This document shows positions 8,048 through 16,025 of a stretch of 64,000 nucleotides of DNA, piece by piece (positions within the stretch are counted from its first letter, which is position 1; the number at the start of each line of letters is the position of its first letter). Made by a program: the position numbers and the translations under genes. The notes under the pieces were generated by a model. That model saw nothing but the letters and a program-made list of their open reading frames with translations, had not been told where the DNA came from and ran no database searches. This DNA comes from Paenibacillus mucilaginosus 3016 (GTDB lineage: Bacteria > Bacillota > Bacilli > Paenibacillales > NBRC-103111): positions 3,118,001-3,182,000 of the forward strand of contig NC_016935.1 of assembly GCF_000250655.1 (NCBI RefSeq). The letters are read 5' to 3'.

Positions 8048-8209
8048 GTGAATCGGGAAAACGAAGGGCAGCGGGAGTACGAATCGGAGGACGGGGCGGA
8101 CCTCGGAGCGATCCAGCGGCGGCTGGAAGAGGCGGAGTCCATCACAAGGGTGCCGGGCGAGTCCGCGATCGATGCGGCGGATGCGATGGATGCGGAGCCC
8201 CGGGACTGA
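8048..8209 (+). CDS. Small acidic hypothetical protein
   Basis: 53 aa from GTG 8048 with AGGGGG about 8 bases upstream. It lies 33 bp after the DHH gene and before its terminator, so it would be the last gene of that transcript. The product is highly charged (many Glu/Asp) with a helical RRLEEAESITR stretch and no membrane segment. No family is recognised. It is too short to be certain, and the support is the ribosome site and position. Confidence 0.45.
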   Translation: MNRENEGQREYESEDGADLGAIQRRLEEAESITRVPGESAIDAADAMDAEPRD

Positions 8210-8281
8210 GCAGCCTGGAGCGACGAAGAGCAGCATGCTGCTGAATCGAGAAGACTGGCGAGATATCCATTCTGATAATTG

Positions 8282-8320
8282 CCCAAAAAGAGCCGGTGCG
8301 GTGCACGGGCTCTTTTTGGG
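8282..8320. terminator. Strong bidirectional terminator
   Basis: CCCAAAAAGAGCC and GGCTCTTTTTGGG form a perfect 13-bp stem with A/T tracts suited to both directions. It ends the DHH unit on the plus strand and the tetR gene on the minus strand. Confidence 0.85.
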
Positions 8321-8382
8321 TTTGCTGTGAAGGGAATGTGCTTGCGGCTCACACAATCATGCCGGCCGAAGGTCCCGTCTTG

Positions 8383-9000
8383 TTAGGCTCTGTCTTCTGC
8401 CACGCAAAAGAAGTCAAGGATGGCATCCCAGGTTTCCGTGCGGTTGTCACAAATCTTAAAGCCCTGCGACTCCGAAATCATTCGGGCATGGGCGATCGTC
8501 AGGAAGTAAAAAGCGAGCTCCCTCGGAGGCCCTGCCCTGAACTGCCCTGCAGCCTGTCCTTCGGCGAAGATGCCCGCCAGAATATCCAGGTTCTCGCTCA
8601 TCTTGCCCCGGACAGAGGCCTTCAGCTCCTCGGAGATCGTATCGGAGGAGAAGATCTGGTCGACGAACATCTGATAGAACAGGGCTTCATCCCAAGGCTC
8701 GCTGCGGAACTTGTCGATGAGCCGTTCCAGCTTGCCCTTCGGCGTGCGGTCGAGCGAATGGATCCAGAGCAGGATGTTCTCCAGCACGTTCATATTCATA
8801 TCGAGAAGGGAGAGATAGATCTCCTCTTTGGAACGAAAATAATTGTAGACGAGCCCGTGGCTCATGCCGGCCTTCTTGGCAATATCGGAGATTTTGGTGG
8901 AGGTCAGCCCCTGCTTTGCGAAGAGCTCCACCGCAGCGGAAAGAATCTGGCTGCAGCGTTCCTTGCGGAGTTCCTGGTCTTTGGCTGTGTTTCTTGGCAT
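8383..9000 (-). CDS. TetR family transcriptional regulator
   Basis: 205 aa from ATG 9000 (GAGGTGAGG 8-9 bases upstream; a GTG at 9015 overlaps that site). The N-terminal HTH is typical: ILSAAVELFAKQGLTSTKIS, then IAKKAGMSHGLVYNYFRSKE. The C-terminal ligand domain is family-generic (LERLIDKFRSEPWDEALFYQ). It is divergent from an MFS efflux gene, and a 25-bp palindrome between them overlaps the efflux promoter. It is thus probably a local repressor released by a toxic compound, and autoregulated. The ligand is unknown. Confidence 0.9.
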   Translation of the reverse strand: MPRNTAKDQELRKERCSQILSAAVELFAKQGLTSTKISDIAKKAGMSHGLVYNYFRSKEEIYLSLLDMNMNVLENILLWIHSLDRTPKGKLERLIDKFRSEPWDEALFYQMFVDQIFSSDTISEELKASVRGKMSENLDILAGIFAEGQAAGQFRAGPPRELAFYFLTIAHARMISESQGFKICDNRTETWDAILDFFCVAEDRA

Positions 9001-9102
9001 GGTACCGAACCTCACCTCTTCCTGCTGGACTCCTCACCGGGTCGCTCTTATGATAGTGCGGCTGGGCTGAGGTGTCAAGAACCATAGGGGGCCTATATTG
9101 TT

Positions 9103-9135
9103 ACAGATTGACTTAAAGTCAATCTGTGATATACT
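9103..9135 (+). promoter_or_regulatory. TetR operator overlapping efflux promoter
   Basis: A perfect 25-bp palindrome (arms ACAGATTGACTT and its complement around one A) spans 9103-9127. TTGACT inside it (9108-9113) serves as a -35 and TATACT (9130-9135) as a -10, with 16 bp between, reading toward the MFS gene. The mirrored TTGACT on the other strand could serve tetR. This is the expected layout for a local repressor. Confidence 0.85.
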
Positions 9136-9194
9136 ACCTTAAGAGAGAAACCGCCGGCCCCCGGCCGGAAGAAAGAAGAGGAGAAACCAAAGTC

Positions 9195-10412
9195 ATGTCA
9201 GAGTTACAAAATAAGAAATCCCCGCTCTATATCCTGATGATCAATATGTTCATCGCGATGCTGGGGATCGGACTCATTATTCCCGTCCTTCCCGAATTCC
9301 TGAAGCATTTTGATGCGGGCGGCCAAACCGCCGGCTATCTGGTGGCCGCCTTCGGCCTGACCCAGTTCATCTTCTCGCCGATCAGCGGAGAATGGTCGGA
9401 CAAATACGGGCGCCGCAAGCTGATCATTCTCGGCTTGGCGATGTTCACGATCTCCAACCTTATATTCGCCGCGGCGGAGCAGATCTGGATGCTGTACGTG
9501 TCCCGCTTCGTCGGCGGTATCGGCGCGGCAGCCATGATTCCGTCCATGATGGCTTACGTGGCGGACATTACCGATGAGAAGAACCGCGGCAAGGGCATGG
9601 GCTTGCTCGGGGCCGCCATGTCGCTCGGCTTCGTGATCGGGCCAGGTATCGGCGGCTTCCTCGCGGAATTCGGCTTCCGGGCGCCGTTCTACGTATCGGC
9701 CGGCGTGGGCCTTGTAGCCTTGCTGCTCTCGCTCATGATGCTGCCGGAGACCCTGTCCGCCGCGCAGCGCGAGTCCGCGAAGAACAGCACCAAGAAGCGC
9801 GAGAGCATCTTCAAGCAGCTCGGCCGCTCGTTCAACGCCCCGTACTTCGTACTGCTGCTGCTGGTCTTCTCGATGACCTTCGGCCTGGCGAACTTCGAAG
9901 CGATCTTCCCGTTGTTCGTCGACCAGAAGTATGGCTTCACAGCACGCGAAATCTCGATTCTGATCACGATCGGCGCCCTGATCGGTGCCGTTATCCAGGC
10001 CGTTCTGATCAACAAGCTCCTGCTTCGCTTCGGCGAGCGGAAGCTGATCAACCTGACATTCCTGCTTTCGTCGGTGATGCTCGTGCTGATGCTGGTGTCA
10101 GGCGGCTTCTCGTATGTGCTTGTCGTGACGCTGCTCTTCTTCACCTTCACCTCGATCATGCGTCCGGCGATCAATACGCTGCTGTCCAAGATGGCCGGTG
10201 AGGAGCAGGGCTTTGTGGCAGGCATGAACAACGCCTACATGAGCCTCGGAAATATTTTCGGACCCGCCATTGCCGGCATCCTGTTCGATGTTCACATCAA
10301 CATTCCTTATCTGCTCGGCGCAGCCGTGCTGATGGCCAGTCTGTTCATCTCCCTGGCGTGGAGCCGCCGCACCAATGTGGCCGGCCGCGTCAGCTCCCAG
10401 GGCAGCGTCTAA
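9195..10412 (+). CDS. MFS multidrug efflux transporter (Bmr/NorA-like)
   Basis: 405 aa from ATG 9195 with AAGAGGAGAAACC upstream. About twelve membrane helices are evident. Drug/H+ antiporter signatures include the motif-A-like WSDKYGRRKLIILG in the loop after helix 2, and motif C of the 12-helix group, GLLGAAMSLGFVIGPGIGG, in helix 5. It would export hydrophobic cations or similar toxic compounds using the proton gradient. Divergent tetR and the operator imply induction by substrate. The specific drug range cannot be read from sequence. Confidence 0.88.
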   Translation: MSELQNKKSPLYILMINMFIAMLGIGLIIPVLPEFLKHFDAGGQTAGYLVAAFGLTQFIFSPISGEWSDKYGRRKLIILGLAMFTISNLIFAAAEQIWMLYVSRFVGGIGAAAMIPSMMAYVADITDEKNRGKGMGLLGAAMSLGFVIGPGIGGFLAEFGFRAPFYVSAGVGLVALLLSLMMLPETLSAAQRESAKNSTKKRESIFKQLGRSFNAPYFVLLLLVFSMTFGLANFEAIFPLFVDQKYGFTAREISILITIGALIGAVIQAVLINKLLLRFGERKLINLTFLLSSVMLVLMLVSGGFSYVLVVTLLFFTFTSIMRPAINTLLSKMAGEEQGFVAGMNNAYMSLGNIFGPAIAGILFDVHINIPYLLGAAVLMASLFISLAWSRRTNVAGRVSSQGSV

Positions 10413-10461
10413 GCGACGGTCCTTGGGTACGCAGCTCCGAACATCTGCGATATGCACAATG

Positions 10462-10505
10462 AAACAAGCACCTTCGTTTCCTTTGGGAAGCGGAGGTGCT
10501 TGTTT
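10462..10505 (+). terminator. Terminator after the MFS gene
   Basis: AAACAAGCACCT and AGGTGCTTGTTT form a perfect 12-bp stem with a flanking T run; it may also act on minus-strand transcripts from the response regulator gene. Confidence 0.75.
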
Positions 10506-10623
10506 GTCGTCCCGGGGTAACCGTGGACCGGGTCCCTATGAAGGAGGGAAGCGGATAGGCGATGAAGTGCCCGCCCTGCGGGGCATCTGCACTTCTAGAT
10601 CCGCTTGCATCAGGCCGCCGGCT

Positions 10624-11331
10624 TCACGGCAGGCGGCGGGAATACTTGCGTTCCGGCCGGCCGACGGTGCCATAGACGATATCGACCTGCACCTCGCCTA
10701 CGGAGACGAGGTATTCCAGATAGCGCCGCACGGTGGAGTGGCTCATGCCCGCCACGGCGGCGAATTCGTCGGCGCCGTTCGGTTCGTCCAGCGTTCGCAG
10801 CTTGTCCCTCACGAGCTTCAAGGTCAGCTTGTCGATGCCCTTGGGAAGGGCCGTCTGCTCCCCGCCGGACCCGCCGCTTCCCGCCGCGGCCGCCGGCCGG
10901 AAGAGCCGGTCGACTTCATGCTGTTCCATCGTCTGCCGCTGTCCGAGCTGCACGCGGGTTTGCGCGTACTGCTCGAGGGTGGCGGTGAACTTGTCGAGAA
11001 GGATCGGCTTGATGATATACCCGTAAGCGCCTCCGCGGATCGCTTCGCTTACCGTATCGGTATCGTTGGCCGCGGTGATCAGGATCACGTCGGTCTTCAG
11101 CCCGTGCTGTCTGACATGACGCAGTACGTCCATCCCGTTCATGTCGGGGAGGAACACGTCGAGCAGGATGAGCTGCGGAGTTACCACCTGGAGCAGCCCG
11201 AGCGCCTGACCGCCGGTCGCCGCCGTGGCGATCATGCGGAAGCTTCCGAGCTTCGCCGCGAACTGCTCGTAGATTTTGGCCGCCACAGGATCGTCTTCGA
11301 CGATCATGACGGTAATCGCTTCATCGGACAC
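10624..11331 (-). CDS. citT: Response regulator, CitT/DcuR/MalR type
   Basis: 235 aa. The receiver domain (residues about 7-125) has acidic VEDD, the phospho-acceptor Asp in LILLDVFLPDMNG, Thr/Ser in LITAAND and Lys in YIIKPI. After a linker with a Gly/Ala-rich stretch, the C-terminal DNA-binding part (about 165-230) contains FAAVAGMSHSTVRRYLEYLV, as in CitT and DcuR. It lies 6 bp downstream of its sensor kinase gene, and a CitMHS transporter is divergent from the pair. It should activate that transporter in response to an extracellular di/tricarboxylate, by analogy with B. subtilis CitST-CitM. Confidence 0.88.
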   Translation of the reverse strand: MSDEAITVMIVEDDPVAAKIYEQFAAKLGSFRMIATAATGGQALGLLQVVTPQLILLDVFLPDMNGMDVLRHVRQHGLKTDVILITAANDTDTVSEAIRGGAYGYIIKPILLDKFTATLEQYAQTRVQLGQRQTMEQHEVDRLFRPAAAAGSGGSGGEQTALPKGIDKLTLKLVRDKLRTLDEPNGADEFAAVAGMSHSTVRRYLEYLVSVGEVQVDIVYGTVGRPERKYSRRLP

Positions 11332-11337
11332 TGGGAA

Positions 11338-12954
11338 TCACCTCGCTTCGCGTGTGGATGGAGGACACTTGGGCACGGTGACGGTGAACCGGGCGCCGCC
11401 GAGCCCGCTCCGGTCCAGATAGATCTGTCCGTGCACCGACTGCAGCGCGTGCTTCACGATCGCCAGGCCAAGCCCCCGGTTCCCGCCCGGCTTCGTCGAG
11501 TACCCGCTGACGAACACGTCCGCCTCGCGTTCCGGCGGGATGCCGGGCCCGTTGTCTTCGATATCGAAGACGATATCGTGGCCGAGATCCGTGAAGGACA
11601 GGCGAACCAAGGGCTCGCCGTCCTGCCGCCCGCGGGCGGCCTCCATGGCGTTGTCGAGCAGGTTGCCGAGGACGGTCACCAGCGCCTGGCTGTCCAGCCC
11701 TTCGGGGGGGCCCGTCAGGTGGCTGTCCGGGTCGATCTCGAGCTGCACCTTGAGCTCCCGGGCCCGGTTCGACTTGCCCAGCAGGCAGGCGGCGATCAGC
11801 GGGTCCGGTACGGAGCTCATCAGGAAGGCGATCACGTCCTGCCGCTCGCGGACCTCGCCCGAGATGATCTCGGCAGCTTTATCTGTATGCCCGAGTGTCA
11901 GCAGGCCGGAGATCGTGTTCAAGGTATTGAGGTACTCGTGCGTCTGCGCCCGCATGTTGTCCGCGAACGCGCGGATTTTGGAGAACTCGCCGGTCAGCCG
12001 CTCGATCTCCGACTCGGTATGGAAGGTGAACACCGTGCCCTCGGCGCGGCCGCCGCTAAGGATCGGCTCGGCGTGCAGCGCGTACACCTCGGAGTCGAGG
12101 AACACGCGGTGGTCGCTGTAGCCCTGCCTGGTATCGGCCACCTCCCGGGCGGCTTCCAGCAGGGGGCGGTGGGTCAGCCTGCCGCCGACCGCAAGGGAGT
12201 GCATCTGCAGGAGCTCCCGGGCCCGGCGGTTCATCGTCACGATGATCCCCTGCCGGTTCACGGCGACGATCGCATCCCGGATCGCCTCGATGGTCGCTTC
12301 CTTTTCTTTGAACAGGAAGGCGATCTCACCGGGCTCCAGGCCGAAGATCAGCTTTTTGACCCGGCGTGCGATCAGGTAGGCGCCGATGATGCCGGCGGCG
12401 AGCAGCGCGGCGCTCAGACCGGCAATGCTGCGCGTATAGCCCTCCACGACGCTGCGGATGCTGCCCGAGGTAAATCCGGCGGAGACGATCCCGATGACCT
12501 CCCCGCCGGCGTTAAGCACGGGCGTTTTGCCGCGCAGGGACGGTCCCATCGAGCCGACGGCCTCCGAGATGATCGATTCTCCGGCGAGCACGGGGGCATT
12601 GTCGCCGCCCTGCATCTCGCCCCCGATCAGCTCCGGGTTCGTATGCGAGTAGCGGATGCCCTCCCGGGAGCCGACGACGACGTAGCTCGCCCCGGTCTCC
12701 CGGCGGATGCGCTCGGCGATCGGCTGGATGACGGCGGCCGGGTCGGGATCGTCGAACGCCTCGACGATCCGCTCGTTCAAGGCGGTCATGCGGGCGACGT
12801 TCAAGGCGTTCTGGCCGATATAGCTGGCGACCACCCGCTCGAGCAGAACGGAGAAGAAGGTGCCGGCCAGCAGCATGCTGGCAAAGACGACGACAGAGAT
12901 CAGCAGAACGATCTGCGTCAGCAGACGCAGTCTCGGTTTCGGTATCGCGAACAT
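11338..12954 (-). CDS. citS: Sensor histidine kinase, CitS/DcuS family
   Basis: 538 aa from ATG 12954, preceded by AGGAGG at 10 bases; longer frames upstream lack domains. Residues about 8-35 form a first membrane helix, then an extracytoplasmic CitA/DcuS-like sensor domain (including a GIRYSHTNPELIGG-like block), and a second helix near 180-205. A PAS domain follows (about 220-320), then the Spo0B-like H box QTHEYLNTL near residue 335 and an HATPase with DNAMEAA and DNGPGIPPE. The family senses citrate, malate or fumarate outside the cell. It is paired with the downstream CitT-like regulator. Confidence 0.88.
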   Translation of the reverse strand: MFAIPKPRLRLLTQIVLLISVVVFASMLLAGTFFSVLLERVVASYIGQNALNVARMTALNERIVEAFDDPDPAAVIQPIAERIRRETGASYVVVGSREGIRYSHTNPELIGGEMQGGDNAPVLAGESIISEAVGSMGPSLRGKTPVLNAGGEVIGIVSAGFTSGSIRSVVEGYTRSIAGLSAALLAAGIIGAYLIARRVKKLIFGLEPGEIAFLFKEKEATIEAIRDAIVAVNRQGIIVTMNRRARELLQMHSLAVGGRLTHRPLLEAAREVADTRQGYSDHRVFLDSEVYALHAEPILSGGRAEGTVFTFHTESEIERLTGEFSKIRAFADNMRAQTHEYLNTLNTISGLLTLGHTDKAAEIISGEVRERQDVIAFLMSSVPDPLIAACLLGKSNRARELKVQLEIDPDSHLTGPPEGLDSQALVTVLGNLLDNAMEAARGRQDGEPLVRLSFTDLGHDIVFDIEDNGPGIPPEREADVFVSGYSTKPGGNRGLGLAIVKHALQSVHGQIYLDRSGLGGARFTVTVPKCPPSTREAR

Positions 12955-13157
12955 GAGCACGGGGCCTCCTGGTTCTTCGAAGCTGTGGTTCTGCGTGGAT
13001 CGCATGGCTGGTCCAAGCCCTTCCGACAGGGGAATCAACGTATGCCGGCCTCGCCCTCCGGAAGAATGCAATGGTAAGACAGATGGTCATTTGCTCATTG
13101 TACCAGATTCCTTGTATTCGCTTCCATCGGTGGAGAGGGGAGAGTGCCGTGAAATTT

Positions 13158-13234
13158 ATGAAAAAAATGAACTTCATGAAAAAAATCCAACTTATGCGTG
13201 GAAACTGTTCCCTTCCCCTCCCGGTCACTATACT
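13158..13234 (+). promoter_or_regulatory. Direct-repeat activator site and promoter for citM unit
   Basis: Two 18-bp direct repeats (ATGAAAAAAATGAACTTC at 13158 and ATGAAAAAAATCCAACTT at 13176) lie upstream of TATACT at 13229-13234. No good -35 is present, as expected for an activator-dependent promoter. The repeats sit at roughly -45 to -80 and are candidate sites for the divergent CitT-like regulator. The small ORF through the repeats has no ribosome site and was not called. Confidence 0.5.
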
Positions 13235-13309
13235 ACTCGTAAGACCAAAGTAATGCGCTTACATGGAAGGGGTTCCAAGGAGCGCAGGCGATCAGGGAGG
13301 ATGAAGAGA

Positions 13310-13558
13310 ATGCAGGCACAGCATATAATGCTCAAAGCTTACAGGAGAATGAAAGCGGTTAAGACGATGGAGGGAGCCTCGGCCTGTCCGCTGTGCGGCG
13401 CGGGTGCGGCTCCCGGCGGCCGGCCGGAGGAGCTCTGCGGAACGTGTGTGGATGTGCTGGAATTCGGCTATGCTTCGTTCCCGGCCTACCGCCTGGAAGA
13501 CAAGCAGGTGTTGGAAGGCTCCATCCGGGTGCTTCCTTCCACGGCAGGGGGGTGCTGA
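13310..13558 (+). CDS. Small Cys-rich protein upstream of citM
   Basis: 82 aa from ATG 13310 (GGGAGG 9 bases upstream; ATG 13301 abuts that site). Two Cys pairs, CPLC and CGTC, about 20 residues apart suggest a zinc ribbon or small metal site, and a LEFGYASFPAYRLEDK segment follows. There is a faint resemblance to the N-terminal half of the nitrous-oxide-stimulated promoter (YgbA) family, but the second Cys block of that family is absent. The gene stops 2 bp before the citM start, so both are surely on one transcript and probably translationally coupled. Function unknown. Confidence 0.55.
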   Translation: MQAQHIMLKAYRRMKAVKTMEGASACPLCGAGAAPGGRPEELCGTCVDVLEFGYASFPAYRLEDKQVLEGSIRVLPSTAGGC

Positions 13559-13560
13559 GG

Positions 13561-14871
13561 ATGTTTCTCTCTCTGCTCGGTTTCGGGATGATCACGGTCT
13601 TCATGTACCTGATCATGACGAAGCGGATTTCGCCGCTCGCGGCTCTGATCCTCGTGCCGATTGTCTTCGCCCTGATCGGGGGCTTCCATGCGGAGCTCGG
13701 GACCATGATGCTGGCCGGCGTGAAGACGATTGCCCCTACCGGTGTCATGCTGATCTTCGGCATCCTGTATTTCGGCGTCATGATCGATGCCGGCCTGTTC
13801 GATCCCATGGTGAACAAGACGCTTCAGCTCGTGAAGGGCGATCCGGTCAAAATCGTCGTCGGCACGGCACTGCTGTCGCTGTTCGTCTCGCTCGACGGGG
13901 ACGGCTCCACTACGTATATGATTGTCGCCGCAGCGATGCTGCCCCTGTACCAGCGGCTCGGGATGAACCCGCTGATCCTGTCCGCGGTGACGATGCTCGG
14001 CAGCGGCGTCATGAACATTACCCCGTGGGGCGGTCCGACCGCCCGGGTGATGAGCGCCCTGCATCTCGACGCCTCGGAGGTGTTCACGCCGCTGATTCCG
14101 GGGATGGTCGCTGCAGCCGTATGGGTCGTCTTCGCCGCCTACCTGCTTGGGCGCGGGGAGCGCAAACGGCTCGGGCTCGAAGGCGCCCTGCGCCATCCCG
14201 AGCAGGAGGCGGCCATCGCCGGACTCGCGGCTTCCACGGAAGTGCTCGAGCATAAGCGGCCGAAGCTGCTCTGGTTCAACTTTACGCTGACGGCCGCACT
14301 GATGACCTGTCTGATCCTGAATGTGCTGCCGCTGACCATTCTTTTTATGATCGCGCTGGCGATTGCCCTGATCGTGAACTATCCGAAGCTCGCGGACCAG
14401 AAGGATCGGCTGGAAGCCCATGCGGGCAATGCGCTCGCTGTGGCAGGCATGGTGTTCGCCGCCGGGATCTTCACCGGCATTCTCTCCGGCACGAAGATGG
14501 TCGACGCGATGGCCCAGTCGCTCGTCGCCGTCATTCCCGAGGCGCTCGGGCCGCATATGCCCGTGATCGCCGCGCTCGCTTCCATGCCGTTCACGTTCTT
14601 TATGACCAATGATGCATACTATTTCGGTATCCTGCCTCTGATTACGGAAGCCGCTGCGGCTTACGGGGTCACCCCGGCCGAGATGGCCAGAGCTTCGCTG
14701 CTCGGGCAGCCTGTGCATCTGCTCAGTCCGCTCGTACCCTCGACTTACCTGCTTGTCGGGCTGGCCGGCGTTGATTTTGGCGACCACCAGCGGTTTACCC
14801 TCAAATGGGCGGTGGGCACCACGCTCGTCATGCTCGCGACGGCTCTGCTGCTCGGCGTGATCGTGTTCTAA
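13561..14871 (+). CDS. citM: Citrate-metal:proton symporter, CitMHS family
   Basis: 436 aa. About twelve membrane helices; the start MFLSLLGFGMITVFMYLIMT and the block LFVSLDGDGSTTYMI are typical of CitMHS transporters, as is the C-terminal FFMTNDAYYFGILPL. The family takes up citrate complexed with a divalent metal together with protons. The CitST-like two-component pair divergent from it makes citrate or a related acid the likely signal and substrate. Metal preference (Mg2+ versus Ca2+/Fe3+) is not visible. It follows the Cys-rich small gene with 2 bp between. Confidence 0.9.
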   Translation: MFLSLLGFGMITVFMYLIMTKRISPLAALILVPIVFALIGGFHAELGTMMLAGVKTIAPTGVMLIFGILYFGVMIDAGLFDPMVNKTLQLVKGDPVKIVVGTALLSLFVSLDGDGSTTYMIVAAAMLPLYQRLGMNPLILSAVTMLGSGVMNITPWGGPTARVMSALHLDASEVFTPLIPGMVAAAVWVVFAAYLLGRGERKRLGLEGALRHPEQEAAIAGLAASTEVLEHKRPKLLWFNFTLTAALMTCLILNVLPLTILFMIALAIALIVNYPKLADQKDRLEAHAGNALAVAGMVFAAGIFTGILSGTKMVDAMAQSLVAVIPEALGPHMPVIAALASMPFTFFMTNDAYYFGILPLITEAAAAYGVTPAEMARASLLGQPVHLLSPLVPSTYLLVGLAGVDFGDHQRFTLKWAVGTTLVMLATALLLGVIVF

Positions 14872-14900
14872 ATGAACAAAATGTGAATTAATGAATTAAA

Positions 14901-14967
14901 TAGTACACATTAAACAAGAAATAGTATACAATAAATACAGCGTTGAGAATTATATAAGTGTACTATT
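14901..14967 (+). promoter_or_regulatory. Three ATAGTAYAC operator-like sites before gapB
   Basis: The motif occurs as ATAGTACACATTAA (14900), ATAGTATACAATAA (14921) and, on the other strand, AATAGTACACTTATA (14967 back to 14953). All lie in an AT-rich 110-bp leader directly upstream of the gapB ribosome site. In B. subtilis gapB and pckA are repressed on glucose by CcpN, so this could be the binding array of such a repressor, although the motif is not an obvious match to the published CcpN site. The promoter elements are not clear. Confidence 0.45.
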
Positions 14968-14981
14968 GGAGGCGATCGAGG

Positions 14982-16025
14982 GTGAAAGTGACGAAAAGCA
15001 TCGGCATCAGCGGAATGGGGAGAATCGGAAGGCTGCTGGTCCGCCGGCTCTTCTCGGGAGAAGCGTCGGGACTTGCGCTCAAGGCGATCAACTGCGTCTA
15101 CCCTGCGGAAACGGTGGCCCACCTCCTCAAATACGATACGGTTCACGGACGCTGGGACGCCGACGTATCGGTGGAGGACGGAAATCTGATCATTAACGGG
15201 CAGAGCATCCGGATCGTGGGCGAGCGGGACCCGGAGAAGCTGCCCTGGGGTGAGCTGGGCGTGACCCTGGTGCTGGATGCCACGGGCAAGTTCAACAACC
15301 GGGAGGGCGCCGCGAAGCATCTAGCCGCCGGAGCTGCCGAGGTCATCCTGACCGCACCGGGCAAGGACGTCGATCTGACGATAGTCATGGGCGTCAATGA
15401 CGGCATGTACGATCCGGGGAAGCACCGGATTCTCTCTGCCGCCTCCTGCACGACGAACTGCCTGTCGCCCGTGCTCCATATCCTGGACCGCGCTTTCGGC
15501 GTCACCGGCGGATGGATGACCACCGTACACTCGTTCACCTCCGACCAGAACCATCTCGATAACCCGCACAAGGATCTGCGGCGGGCGCGCGCCTGCACCC
15601 AGTCGATCGTGCCGACGTCCACCGGGGTAGGCAAAGCGCTCGGGGATGTGCTGCCTCACCTGGCCCCGCACATTCAAGGCTTGTCCCTGCGGGTTCCGAC
15701 GCAGGATGTTTCGCTCGTCGATCTGACGGTGCAGGTCCGCCGCTCCACGGATGCGGCCGAGGTGCGCGGGGTCTTCCGGGAAGCGGCGCAGGGGGCGTTC
15801 GCCCGCTATCTCGGATACACCGAAGAGCCGCTCGTCTCAGTGGACTTTATCGGCAACTCCAAATCCGCGGTGGTAGACGGCCTGTCCGTCGCCGCCATGG
15901 AGAACCAAATCAAGGTGCTCGCCTGGTATGACAACGAGTGGGCTTATGCCTGCCGGGTTGTGGAATTGGCGGAGCTTACAGCAGAAAGGAATGTGCAGCC
16001 ATGGCAAAGCGCAGTTTTGGCATAA
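14982..16025 (+). CDS. gapB: Glyceraldehyde-3-phosphate dehydrogenase (gluconeogenic type)
   Basis: 347 aa from GTG 14982, with GGAGG 9 bases upstream. The NAD(P) fold begins [15 protein letters not shown], the catalytic Cys (about residue 156) is in [14 protein letters not shown], and the conserved [13 protein letters not shown] closes the protein. It catalyses the reversible oxidation of glyceraldehyde-3-phosphate to 1,3-bisphosphoglycerate. It overlaps pckA by 25 bp, so this copy is probably the gluconeogenic GapB rather than the glycolytic GapA. The context, not the sequence alone, supports that direction. Confidence 0.88.
   Translation: MKVTKSIGISGMGRIGRLLVRRLFSGEASGLALKAINCVYPAETVAHLLKYDTVHGRWDADVSVEDGNLIINGQSIRIVGERDPEKLPWGELGVTLVLDATGKFNNREGAAKHLAAGAAEVILTAPGKDVDLTIVMGVNDGMYDPGKHRILSAASCTTNCLSPVLHILDRAFGVTGGWMTTVHSFTSDQNHLDNPHKDLRRARACTQSIVPTSTGVGKALGDVLPHLAPHIQGLSLRVPTQDVSLVDLTVQVRRSTDAAEVRGVFREAAQGAFARYLGYTEEPLVSVDFIGNSKSAVVDGLSVAAMENQIKVLAWYDNEWAYACRVVELAELTAERNVQPWQSAVLA

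Noticed and set aside
6758..8356. A 532-residue minus-strand open frame over the DHH gene
   Set aside because: It is a shadow of the DHH gene, with no domains and no ribosome site.
10375..13077. A 900-residue open frame on the plus strand
   Set aside because: It is antisense to the CitS/CitT-like genes, which have clear domains and ribosome sites; the composition is what GC-rich codon use gives on the other strand.
13141..13253. A small Lys/Met-rich ORF over the direct repeats before citM
   Set aside because: It has no ribosome site and its sequence is simply the translated repeat (MKKMNFMKK and so on); the repeats look like regulator sites.
13350..13363. A cre site TGAAAGCGGTTAAG inside the small Cys-rich gene
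   Set aside because: The last two positions do not match and it lies within coding sequence, so it is weaker than the site at 26730.
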